NCBI GenBank assembly: GCA_963794215.1
Contig: CAWCCQ010000003.1
Location: 248,001 to 312,000, forward strand
DNA: 64,000 bases
DNA from: DATKRB01 sp963794215
GTDB lineage: Bacteria > Actinomycetota > Acidimicrobiia > Acidimicrobiales > RAAP-2
Direction of reading: 5' to 3'
The position numbers and the translations under genes were made by a program. Positions 35,145-44,090 of this stretch are shown here, piece after piece. The notes beneath the pieces were generated by a model. That model was given only the letters and a program-made list of their open reading frames with translations. It was not told the origin of the DNA and did not search any database. The stretch's first letter is position 1, and each line of letters begins with the position of its first letter.

Positions 35145-35383
35145 CAGAGTTTGCCGTACACGAGGTCGAATGCCTGACCGACGGTCTCGATGTCCTCGAG
35201 CTCGGTCTCTTCGACGGTGATGTTGAACGATTCCTCCAAGGCCATCACGAGCTCGACGAGATCGAGGCTGTCGGCATCGAGGTCCTCGGCGAGGCGTGCC
35301 TCACGGGTGATCTTCTCGGCCGGCACCTGCAGCACCTCAACTGCGCTCTCGCGAAACTTCTCGAAGGCTGCGTCGCTGTCCAC
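35144..35383 (-). CDS. acpP: Acyl carrier protein
   Basis: 79 residues, acidic four-helix ACP. The phosphopantetheine attachment site is S39 in DLDADSLDLVELVMALEE. The family elements VPAEKITREARLAEDL and IETVGQAFDLV are present. ATG 35383. A 107-base gap separates it from fabG upstream, and its stop overlaps the fabF start. It carries growing acyl chains for the enzymes of this operon. Confidence 0.96.
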   Translation of the reverse strand: MDSDAAFEKFRESAVEVLQVPAEKITREARLAEDLDADSLDLVELVMALEESFNITVEETELEDIETVGQAFDLVYGKL

Positions 35384-35490
35384 TGGTCCACTCCTTGTCG
35401 TCGGTGTCGGCTCTCGGGCCGCCGGTCAGGTGCCGGCTTGGGCAGGGCCGAGCATCGAGGGTACTCCGGCCCCGGGGGTGCCTGGGATTC

Positions 35491-36244
35491 TCAGAGGCCC
35501 ATCCCCAGTCCTCCATCCACCGCGAGCACCGCCCCGGTGACGTAGCTGGCCCCTGGCGAGGCGAGGTAGCCGACCGCGTCGGCCACCTCGTCGGGACTGG
35601 CCATCCGGCCCAAAGGGATGCGGTCGACGACACGCGCACGCCGTTCCTCGCTCAGCTGATCGAGCATGTCGGTGTCCACCATGCCCGGGGCCACCACGTT
35701 GACCGTGATGCTTCGGCTCGCCACCTCACTGGCCAGGGCCCGAGCCATGCCGACCAGGCCGGCCTTGGATGCCGCGTAGTTGGCCTGCCCGGCGTTCCCC
35801 ATGAACGCCCCGACCGACGAGACGAACACGATGCGTCCCCGATGGAGGCGCACCATCTTGGCCACCGCTCGCCGTGCGACGCGGTACCCACCGGTGAGGT
35901 TGGTGTCGATGACCTCGCTCCACGCCGCCTCGTCCATCCGCAGCATGAGCATGTCCCGGGTCACGCCCGCGTTGGCCACCAGCACCTCGACCGGGCCCCA
36001 GGCCGCTTCGACCGCCGCGAACGCCGCGTCGACCGATTCGGGATCGGTCACGTCACAGTGCAGGGCCATGAAGCGGTCGTCCTCCTCTCCGGCGGGGGGC
36101 TTGGGGGCCGACGACCCACGGTAGGTCGCGGCCACCCGGTCGCCGTTGCGCAGCGAACCACGACACGCAGGCAGCGCCGATGCCACGGGATCCCCCAGTG
36201 ACCAGCACGACCCGCGCCGTAGCTGACACCGCCTCCTCGCTCAT
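35491..36244 (-). CDS. fabG: 3-oxoacyl-ACP reductase (frame broken)
   Basis: SDR enzyme reducing beta-ketoacyl-ACP with NADPH. The N-terminus ARVVLVTGGSRGIGAAC (cofactor loop) to WFAAQ lies in one frame. GDRVAATYRGSSAP, HCDVTDPESVDAAF, the catalytic Ser in IVFVSSVGAF and the Tyr-Lys in QANYAASKAGL lie in the next. An extra base at about 36145 (CAA-C-GGC) explains the break and gives 250 residues. ATG 36244 overlaps the fabD stop (TGATG). In Streptomyces-type clusters fabH occupies this position. Confidence 0.92.
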
Positions 36245-37463
36245 CACGGCTGGTCTTCTGCCACCCGCAGGCGCACCACGGGCTGCCCGTCAGCGACGTG
36301 CTCACCCTGGGCGACCAACCACCCCACCACCTCGCCGGCGAACGGCGTGCGCACCTCGTGCCCGCCGACGTGACCCACCACGTCGCCCACCTCGAGCCGT
36401 TGGGGTGCGGGCTCGTCTGCCACCCCGCCCGTACCCAGCGCGGGGTCCGGGCTGAAGGTGCCCTCGGCCGGACTGGTCACGAGGCGCTCGGAGCGATAGC
36501 GCTGCTCGTCGACCGAGCGGCGCCGGCGCACCGGGGTGGCCAGGTCGAGCGTCCCGACGGCGTCCATCAACGCGTCGAGATCCTCGGGAGCGGCCACCGA
36601 CAGCGCGCGCACGCCGGGGGCGCCGCGTTTGGCCAAGCCGGTCAGCACGCCGCCTGGCCCAAGCTCCACCAACGCAGCCGCCCCGAGCGAGCCCAGCGTC
36701 TGAAGGGACTGGTGCCAGCGGACGGGACTGCACAACTGCGCCGCCAAGAGCTCGGGCCAAGCCCCGGGCTCCTCGTGTGCCCGGGCGTCCACGTTGGCGA
36801 CGACAGGAACCTCGGATGCCACGAAATCGACTTCGTCGAGCGCCTTGCGCAGTGCCGGCCGGGCGCCGTTCATGAGCGGCGTGTGGAACGCGCCGGCCAC
36901 TGGTAAGCGGACCACCTTGCGTGCGCCCAGCTCGCGGGCGATCACCGAGGCGGCCTCCACCGCCTCCACCCGGCCGGCGACGATCACCTGGCCCGGGCCG
37001 TTGTAGTTGGCGACCCAGACCTCGGCGCCGGTGCGCTGGCACGCCGTCTCGGCGTCGTCGTCGGACAGTCCCATCAGGGCGGCCATCGTGCCGGGCACCT
37101 CGGCGGTCGCCCGGCTCATGGCTTCCCCCCGGGCACCCACGAGCTCGACCCCGTCGGCGAAGGTGACCGCTCCGGCAGCGACCAGGGCCGTGTATTCACC
37201 CAAGCTGTGTCCGGCACATGCTGCGGGTGAGATGCCCACACGCTCCACCGCGTCGAGGACCACCAGGCTGAGCACGAAGGTGCACAGCTGGGCGTTGGCC
37301 GTCTCGGTGAGCACCTCGAGCGGGGCCTCGAGGAGGAGCTCGCCCAGATCGCGGCCCGCGGCCTCCGACGCCTCCTCGACGAACCCCCACGAGGGATGGT
37401 CCACCCAGGGTCGGCCCATCTCGGGCCGTTGGAATCCTGCCCGGGGAAGGTGAAGACCAACAC
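36244..37463 (-). CDS. fabD: Malonyl-CoA:ACP transacylase with extra C-terminal biotinyl/lipoyl-like domain (frame broken)
   Basis: GTG 37463 with GGAGG about ten bases upstream. LVFTFPGQDS lies in one frame, then QRPEMGRPWVDHPSW in the next; one C lost near 37431 fits. The repaired protein is about 406 residues against the usual 300-320. Catalytic elements are AGHSLGEYTALVAAG (nucleophile Ser), VGARGEAM (Arg) and PVAGAFHTPLMNGA (His). After the transacylase (end near residue 310) come a linker and VTSPAEGTF, then LEVGDVVGHVG, 'EVRTPFAGEVVGWLVAQGE' and VADGQPVVRL. This is a hammerhead barrel like BCCP/lipoyl domains but without a lysine at the hairpin. It heads fabD-fabG-acpP-fabF. Confidence 0.9.
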
Positions 37464-37506
37464 GACCTGCTCGCCTCCGACGAGGGAACGCGGACACGCG
37501 CCGCGG

Positions 37507-37535
37507 GCCGGAACGTTCCGGCGGTGAATGATTCA
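37507..37535. promoter_or_regulatory. Two adjacent palindromes upstream of fabD, candidate operator
   Basis: GCCGGAACGTTCCGGC (37507-37522) is a perfect 16-bp palindrome. Two bases later TGAATGATTCA (37525-37535) is symmetric around its central G. Both lie in the 169-bp divergent gap between fabD and the amidase gene, 44-72 bases upstream of the fabD start. This suits an operator for a fatty-acid-synthesis regulator (inference). Confidence 0.45.
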
Positions 37536-37620
37536 GTCTGGCACGATCGATGCGCTCACGTACGTTTGGGCGCCGACCCCGGTGGCCGTGCGCCCATGCG
37601 CTGGACCGTGACCTCGAGCC

Positions 37621-37626
37621 TAAGGT
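37621..37626 (+). promoter_or_regulatory. -10 element TAAGGT, leaderless promoter of the nitrilase-family gene
   Basis: TAAGGT ends six bases before the ATG at 37633. Confidence 0.48.
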
Positions 37627-37632
37627 GATGGG

Positions 37633-38442
37633 ATGCGGGTCGGGGTCGCCCAGGTCGCCTCGGGTCGCGACAAGGAGGAGAACCGCCGCCTCGCCCGGGT
37701 CGCGGTGGCCGCGGCGGGCCGACAACGAGCCGGGTTGGTGGTGCTGCCCGAGGCCATGCTCGTCGGGTTCGGTCCACCCGATGCCGACCTGCGCCCGGCC
37801 GCCGAACCTCTAGACGGCCCGTTCGTGGCGACCCTCGAGGCGTCGGCGCGCCATCACCAGCTGGTGGTGATCGCCGGCATGTTCGAACCGGCTCAGGACC
37901 CCGAGGGCGTCTTCAACACCGTGGTGGTCGTCGGCCCCGAGGGTCTTCGGGCCGCCTATCGCAAAATCCACCTCTACGACGCGCTCGGGTGGCGCGAGTC
38001 CGAGCGGGTACGTGCTGGCGCGCCGGACGCGCCCGCCAGCGTGGTGGACGTGGGTGAGATGCGGATCGGGGTGATGACCTGTTTCGACCTCCGATTCCCC
38101 GAGGTAGCCCGCAGGCTCGTCGAGCACGGGGCGGACGTCATCGTGGTACCCGCGGCGTGGGTGCGTGGACCGGGCAAGGCCGAGCAGTGGGAGGTCCTAC
38201 TGCGGGCCCGGGCCATCGAGAGCACCGCCTACGTGCTTGCCGCCGCCCAACCCGAGCCCAACTACTCGGGACGGAGCATGATCGTCGACCCGACCGGGAC
38301 GGTCATCTGCTCGCTCGGCGCCTCGCCCGCCCCTGGCGAGAACGCACTGTGCGTGACCGAGGTCACGGCCGAACGGGTCGCCGAGGTCCGCGCCCAGATG
38401 CCCGTGTTGGCGCTGCGCCGGTTCGGCATCCACCCGGCCTGA
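37633..38442 (+). CDS. Carbon-nitrogen hydrolase (nitrilase superfamily amidase)
   Basis: 269 residues. The catalytic triad is visible: Glu in VVLPEAMLVGFG, Lys in YRKIHLYDALG, Cys in IGVMTCFDLRFPEVAR. The 'FPAAW'-like stretch VVPAAWVRGPGKAEQWEVLL and RAIESTAYVLAA are typical of omega-amidase/Nit2-like branches acting on small amides. The exact substrate cannot be set from sequence. Start ATG 37633 supported by a TAAGGT hexamer. It diverges from the fab operon. Confidence 0.88.
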   Translation: MRVGVAQVASGRDKEENRRLARVAVAAAGRQRAGLVVLPEAMLVGFGPPDADLRPAAEPLDGPFVATLEASARHHQLVVIAGMFEPAQDPEGVFNTVVVVGPEGLRAAYRKIHLYDALGWRESERVRAGAPDAPASVVDVGEMRIGVMTCFDLRFPEVARRLVEHGADVIVVPAAWVRGPGKAEQWEVLLRARAIESTAYVLAAAQPEPNYSGRSMIVDPTGTVICSLGASPAPGENALCVTEVTAERVAEVRAQMPVLALRRFGIHPA

Positions 38443-38746
38443 GCTGGGCCGGGCTTCTAGGCTTCGACGCCGATGACCCGGCTGCGCCCGCACAGCGGGG
38501 CCCGAAGCACTCCTCACGCCTCGGGTGACGCCGGCGGCTGGTCCTTTCCTCGCAGTTCTTCTCGCACGTCGTGGTGGGTCTCGCACATCGCGGTGGGCGG
38601 GTACGGTCGGCGTCGGTTTCCTCGGGGCCCTTCGCCCGAATACGTCATAGGGAGCACGTTGAGCACAGCGACCACCCGAGCCTGGGTCCATGGAGCCGAG
38701 CCGGCGACCGCCGGGGTAGCCGGGTCGCGAAGCCCCAGCCTTGCGG
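38443..38746. other. Intergenic region of 304 bp downstream of tRNA-Leu, no gene seen
   Basis: It lies between the amidase stop and the 3' end of the minus-strand tRNA. Frames on both strands are open by base composition only and show no family features. Short GC-rich inverted segments near 38702-38728 could terminate the tRNA transcript. No integrase or attachment-site duplication of the tRNA end was seen. Confidence 0.6.
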
Positions 38747-38830
38747 TGCCCGGAGCGGGACTCGAACCCGCACGCCCTTTCGAGCAAAGGCTTTTGAGGC
38801 CTCCGCGTCTACCGATTCCGCCATCCGGGC
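38747..38830 (-). tRNA. tRNA-Leu (anticodon CAA)
   Basis: 84 nt, class II with a long variable arm. The acceptor GCCCGGA pairs with TCCGGGC, the discriminator is A, the D arm is GGCGGAATCGGTAGACGC, the anticodon loop is CTCAAAA within a GAGGC/GCCTT stem, and the T arm is GCGGGTTCGAGTCCCGC. It reads UUG codons. CCA is not encoded; the genome has CCG after the discriminator, so tRNA nucleotidyltransferase must add it. Confidence 0.93.
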
Positions 38831-38880
38831 TGGAGCCCAGAGCCTATCGGCGCGCCGCCGCGGCACCGAGAGGCCTGACG

Positions 38881-40078
38881 ATGCGCCTGCACGGTATCGA
38901 GCTGCGCCTTCTGGACCTCGAGCTGCGCGAGCCCATCGGCACCTCGGCGGGTACGCACCGCGCCCGGCCGTTGATCCTTCTGCGGGTAGTCACCGACGAA
39001 GCCGAGGGCTGGGGGGAGTGCGCGGCGCTGGCCGATGGCACCGCGGTCGACCCGGCGATCGTTGACGTGTGGACCATGCTTGTGGACCACGCGTTGCCCC
39101 GCTTGGCCCAGGCCACTTGGGCCCGTGACGGTCACTTGCCTGAGGCGTCGCGGATCGCGGCCCTCTTCGCCGGTACCGCCGACGCGCGCATGGCCGCGGC
39201 CACCATCGAGATGGCCGTCCTCGACGCCGAGCTCCGCGTCGAGCAACTGTCACTCGTCGATCGGCTCGGCGCGCTCGACTCGACCGCCGACCCAAACCAG
39301 CGGACCCCTCGGGACAAATGGGTGGACGCCGGCGCGCTCGTGGGCATTCCGGCCGACCACCAGAATCTCTACGCTGGTGCGCGCAGTCGACCGGTTGGTG
39401 GGAGAGGGCTTCGGTCGGGTCCGGGTGAAGATCGAGCCGGATTGGGACATCGCGCCGCTCCACGCCGTGCGCGCTGGGCACCCCGACCTGTTGCTACAGG
39501 CCGACGCCAACGGCGCCTATCGCCTGGGGGATCGAGGTGGCGCCGGCGCCGAGCGCCTCGCCGAGCTCGACCCCCTCGGGCTCGGGTGCCTCGAGCAGCC
39601 GCTTCCCGCCGAGGATTTCGCCGGCCACGCCGTCTTGGCCGAGCAGCTCGCCACCCCGTTGTGCCTCGACGAGTCACTCTCGTCGGTGCACCGGGTGCGC
39701 GACGCGCTGCGCTATCGCGCCTGCGCGGTGGCGTGCCTGAAGCCCGCCCGCCTGGGCGGCGTGTTCGCCGCCTACATGGCCCAGGCCGCGTGTCAGGCCG
39801 CGGGGATCGCGGCCTTTGTCGGCGGGTTCTTCGAGAGCGGCCTCGGTCGTAGCGTCAACGCCGCGGTCGCCAGCCTGCCGGGTTTCTCACTCCCCGGCGA
39901 CCTCTCGGCGCCGGCGCAGTACCTGATGGGAGAGCCCTTCGGTTACCCCGAGCCTGTCGACGGGCGCGTCGCGCTCTACGGGGGACCAGGGGTGGCGCCA
40001 AAGCCCGACCCGGCGGCGCTGGCCCGGTACTCGAGCCCCGAGCACACGTTGTGGGTCCCCTACGCCCCATCTCGCTGA
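38881..40078 (+). CDS. menC: o-Succinylbenzoate synthase (frame broken)
   Basis: Enolase-superfamily enzyme of menaquinone synthesis dehydrating SHCHC. The N-terminal capping domain (LREPIGTSAGTHRARPLILL, GWGECAAL, AAATIEMAVLDAEL) is in one frame to about 39355. The barrel (VRVKIEPDWD with catalytic Lys, QADANGAYRL, CLEQPL, LDESLSS, AVACLKPARLGG, GGFFESGLGRS) is in the next. One extra base near 39352-39366 gives 398 residues when removed. ATG 38881 begins 50 bases after the 5' end of the minus-strand tRNA-Leu. menF and menG are 24 kb away. Confidence 0.9.
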
Positions 40079-40116
40079 GCTCGGCGGCCCGCAGCTCGTG
40101 CCCCAGACGCTCGACG

Positions 40117-40122
40117 TAGACT
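40117..40122 (+). promoter_or_regulatory. -10 element TAGACT, promoter of the small coiled-coil gene and PdtaR-like regulator
   Basis: TAGACT ends nine bases before the ATG at 40132. Confidence 0.42.
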
Positions 40123-40131
40123 CAGCGGACC

Positions 40132-40425
40132 ATGCAACGCTTCTTGCTCGAGCGACGCATTCGCGACGTGCACGAGCGGCTGGTGCGCGCCCGGAGCGAG
40201 CTGGCCGTACTCGACGAGCAACTCGACGTCATGACCGACGCCGCCGAGGATGCCCGATTGCGATCCCTCGTCTCTGAGACCCCGCTCGCCGCCCGCGACT
40301 ACGGGGAGGCACGCCGGCACGCGGACGTGCTCGTCCGGGCTCGCCAGGCCCTGGTCGAGACCCTAGGTGACCTCCAGCGTCGGCAGGACGAGCTGCTGAT
40401 GCACGTGGGGAGCGGACGTCGGTGA
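40132..40425 (+). CDS. Small coiled-coil protein of unknown function
   Basis: 97 residues, almost entirely helical with heptad-like Leu/Val spacing (LERRIRDVHERLVRARSELA, then VRARQALVETLGDLQRRQDE). It is rich in Arg, Glu and Asp with no Cys and no membrane segment. The stop overlaps the start of the ANTAR response regulator (GTGA), so the two are translationally coupled and may work together. I do not know a characterised family. Confidence 0.72.
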   Translation: MQRFLLERRIRDVHERLVRARSELAVLDEQLDVMTDAAEDARLRSLVSETPLAARDYGEARRHADVLVRARQALVETLGDLQRRQDELLMHVGSGRR

Positions 40426-41075
40426 GCTCGGACCCCACCCTGCGCGGGCACGAGACGCCTGACGGCAACGGCGCCGCGGCAGCGGACCGCGCCACCACCG
40501 TGGTGATCGCCGAGGACGAGGCGATCATCCGGCTGGATCTCAAGGAGATCCTCCAAAGCGCCGGGTATGAGGTGGTCGGCGAGACCGCCCGCGGGGACGA
40601 GGCGGTCGCTCTGGTCGATGCCCACCATCCCGATCTCGTCATCCTCGACGTCAAGATGCCGGGCATGGACGGCGTGCGCGCGGCGCGTCAGATCACGTCG
40701 CGTCACAAGGTGGCCGTGTTGGTGCTCACTGCGTTCAGTCAACGCGATCTGATCGAGGACGCTCGGGATGCCGGCGTGGCGGCCTATTTGGTCAAGCCGT
40801 TCCGGCGGAGTGAGCTCCTGCCCGCCATCGAAGGCGTGTTGGCCAGCTGCCGCCAGGAGTGGGCGATCGACGAAGAGGCGGCAGCGATCGCGGGTGCCGC
40901 GGAGGACAAGATCGCCACGCGCCGAGTGGTCGACGAGGCCAAGACCATCCTCATGGACCGCGACGCCATGAGCGAGGGCGACGCTTTCGCCTTCATCCAA
41001 CAGACGGCGATGCGCTCGAGGACACGCATGCGCGAGGTGGCCCAGCAAGTCGTCGACGGCTCCCTCGCGCCCTGA
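40422..41075 (+). CDS. ANTAR-domain response regulator (PdtaR-like)
   Basis: 217 residues. The receiver domain has AEDEAIIRLDLKEIL, the phosphoacceptor in DLVILDVKMPGMDG, VLTAFSQRDLIE and Lys in LVKPFRRSELLP. The C-terminal ANTAR domain (KIATRRVVDEAKTILMDRDA, then MSEGDAFAFIQQTAMRSRTR) binds RNA hairpins and acts as an antiterminator. This organisation matches mycobacterial PdtaR, usually controlled by the kinase PdtaS, which is not here. GTG 40422. polA follows after 20 bases. Confidence 0.92.
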   Translation: MSSDPTLRGHETPDGNGAAAADRATTVVIAEDEAIIRLDLKEILQSAGYEVVGETARGDEAVALVDAHHPDLVILDVKMPGMDGVRAARQITSRHKVAVLVLTAFSQRDLIEDARDAGVAAYLVKPFRRSELLPAIEGVLASCRQEWAIDEEAAAIAGAAEDKIATRRVVDEAKTILMDRDAMSEGDAFAFIQQTAMRSRTRMREVAQQVVDGSLAP

Positions 41076-41095
41076 GCGCCTCGGAGGGACCCCGC

Positions 41096-43955
41096 GTGGC
41101 CGACCAGGCGACTCAGGAGGGACCCGTTCTCCTGCTCGACGGCATGTCCCTGGTGTACCGGGCCTACTTCGCGCTACCCAACGACCTGGCCACCAGCTCA
41201 GGCGTGGTGACCAACGCGGTCCACGGCTTTATGTCGATGCTGGTGTACCTGGTGCGCGAACATCGTCCGAGCGGGCTGGCCGTAGCGTTCGACCTTCCGG
41301 GGACCACATTTCGCGACGACCTGGTAGCCGACTACAAGGCCGGCCGGGCCGACACCCCCGACGACCTGCTCCCGCAATTCGCCATGGTGCGCGAGGTGCT
41401 CGGGACCCTCGCCGTGCCGGTGGTGGAGGCGCCGGGCTTCGAGGCCGACGACGTGCTCGCCACTCTGGCCACCGAGGCGAGGGATCGCGGGGTCGACGCC
41501 GTGGTGGTGACCGGGGACCGCGACTGCTTCCAGCTGGTGGAGGACCCCCACGTCCGCGTCCTCTACAACCGCCGCGGAGTGAGCGACTACACCCTCTACG
41601 ACGAGGCGGGGATTGTGGCGCGCACGGGGGTGGGGCCCCGCACCTATCCCATGCTGGCGGCGCTGCGCGGCGACCCCTCCGACAACCTCCCGGGGGTACC
41701 GGGCATCGGCGAGAAGACCGCCGCCAAGCTCCTCACCTCGTACAGGGACCTGGCCGGCATCTACGCCAACCTCGACGCCCTCACCCCCAAGTTGCGGGCG
41801 AATCTGGCCGCCCACGAGACGACCGCTCTCACCAACGCCCACGTGATGATGCTCGTGCGCGACGTCCCGTTGGGCGTGGCCGTCGCCGATCTCTCCCTCG
41901 GCGGCTGGCAGCTGGCGGAGGCCGATGCGATTTGCACCCGACTCGAGCTGCGCAATATCTGGCAGCGGATCGTGCCGATGCTGGCCGACGGGATCCTTCG
42001 GATCTCCGGGGCCCGGCTCCTCGGTCCCCGAGCCCGGCGCCTGGGCCCCCGAGGAGGCGCTGGCGGCCAGGGAGCAGGGGGGTCCAGGCGGAGGGGCCTC
42101 CCCCGAAGGCGAGCCCGCCGCCGTGGGGACCGGACCGCTCGTGGACACGAGCCCGCCCGCCCATTTGGTTCGGCCCTCGAGCGCGGCCGGGGCCGTGGCG
42201 GCCCTCGAACGGCTTGTGTCCGAGTCGAGTCCGGCGTCTGGGTCGGCGTCCGGCGCGCTGGTCGGGGTGGCCGGGCGCTGGGACACCGACCCTGGCCGCG
42301 GCGTGCTCGCTGGCGTCGCCCTGAACGTCGGGGACCACGCGCTGTGGCTCGACGCACAACGGCTCGCCGAGCCCGCCACCCGTCAGGCCTTGGCCGGGCT
42401 CATGGGTTCTTCACCCGTGACGGCTCACCACGCCAAAGAGCTGTTCCGCTCCCTGCTCCCGCTCGGCATCGACTGCACGAGCCTGGCGATGGACACGGCG
42501 GTCGCCGCCTACCTGCTCGATCCTTCGACGGGGGACTACTCGCTCGAGGCGGTGGCCCGTGCACCGGTCGGGGGCGAGGAGGGCGCCGCCGTGCTCGGCC
42601 AGCTCACTTTAGGTGCCGGGCTCGACACGGACGCCGAGACGGTCGACCGCGTCGTCGGGGCCTCCGCCGAGGCGGCGACCGCCGCCCGTTTGGTCCCGCC
42701 CTTACGCTCCCAGCTCGACGCCGATGGGCTCCGCTCGCTCCATGACGACGTCGAGCGACCACTGGTGCGGGTGCTGGCGCGGATGGAGGTGGCCGGCATC
42801 GGCGTGGACACCGCCGAGCTGCGCCGGATCGCCGACGAGCTTGCGAGCAACGTCAAGCAGCTCGAGGCCGAGATCCACCAGCTCGCCGGCCGGAGCTTCA
42901 ACGTCAACTCGACACCCCAGCTGCGCACGGTGCTCTACGAGGAGCTGGGGCTTCGGCCCGGTCGCAAGACCAAGACCGGCTACTCGACCGACGCCGCGAC
43001 CCTCGAGTCCCTGATCGACGACCATCCGGTGGTCGAGACCCTGCTGCGCTACCGCGAGGTCGAGAAGCTCCGTTCGACCTACGGCGAGAGCCTCATCGCC
43101 GAGGTGGCGGCCGACGGCCGCATCCACGCCTCGTTCCGCCAGACCGTCGCCCGCACGGGTCGGCTGTCCTCGGACCGCCCCAACCTGCACAACATCCCGG
43201 TCCGCACTGAAGGTGGACGCCAGTTCCGCCGAGCCTTCGTGCCTGCCCCCGGTCATCGGTTCTTGGTCGCCGACTACGACCAGATCGAGCTCCGGGTCAT
43301 CGCCCACCTCTCCAAGGACCCTGGATTGGTCGAGGCCTTCCGAACCGGCGCCGACGTCCATCGGGCCGTGGCCTCGGGCGTGTACAGGGTGCCCGCCGAC
43401 GAGGTCACCCACACCCAGCGGGAGCGGGCGAAGATGGTGTCCTACGGGCTGGCCTACGGCATGGAGGCCTTCGGGCTCGCCAGGCGCTTGGCGACCGGGG
43501 TCGACGAGGCCAACGAGATCATGACCCGGTACTTCGACGCCTTCCCCGAGGTGCGCCGCTACATGGACTGGACCGTGATCGAGGCTCGGACCCGAGGCTT
43601 CACCCGCACCGAGCTCGGCCGCAAGCGTCCCTTGCCCGAGCTGAGCGACCGCAATTTTCGGGTCCGCCAGGCCGCGGAGCGCCAGGCCATGAACGCCGGT
43701 ATCCAGGGGCTGGCCGCCGACCTGTTCAAGACCGCGCTGGTCCGTCTCGACTCGGCGCTCGAGTCCGAGCGCATGGCCAGCCGCCTGGTCCTCCAGGTGC
43801 ACGACGAGGTCATCGTCGAGGCTGCACCGGGCGAGGAGGACGCGGTGGCCGCGCTCACCGAGTCGGCGCTCATCGGCGCGGCACAGCTCTCGGTGCCACT
43901 GCGGGTCTCGATGTCGTGGGGCGACTCGTGGGCGGCGGCCAAAGGCGGCGCCTGA
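41096..43955 (+). CDS. polA: DNA polymerase I (frame broken)
   Basis: GTG 41096, preceded by GGAGGGA at 41082-41088. The 5'-nuclease domain (LLLDGMSLVYRAYFALP, VVTGDRDCFQLV, GDPSDNLPGVPGIGEKTA) runs to about residue 300. Then the frame changes near 41998-42012 at a Pro/Gly/Glu-rich linker. The middle 3'-5' exonuclease-like domain lacks a recognisable DxE motif, as in other actinobacteria. The polymerase has RTGRLSSDRPNLHNIPVRTE, motif A DYDQIELRVIAHLSKD, motif B RERAKMVSYGLAYGM and motif C LQVHDEVIVEA. Removing one extra base gives 952 residues. Confidence 0.94.
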
Positions 43956-44090
43956 CCAGACGAGCACGGCCGGGCGGATTGGCCCACAGCGCCGGTGGTA
44001 CGCTTCACTGCCTGGTCGGCACCGGCGACCAGGCCACTGTCGTCTCTCGGTCCCGGTGCGACCACCCCGTCCGAAAGCGAGCAGTTCTCG

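Noticed and set aside
38443..38830. tRNA-Leu as an integration site for a mobile element
   Set aside because: There is no integrase gene nearby and I saw no repeat of the tRNA 3' end within the window. The neighbours are core metabolic genes.
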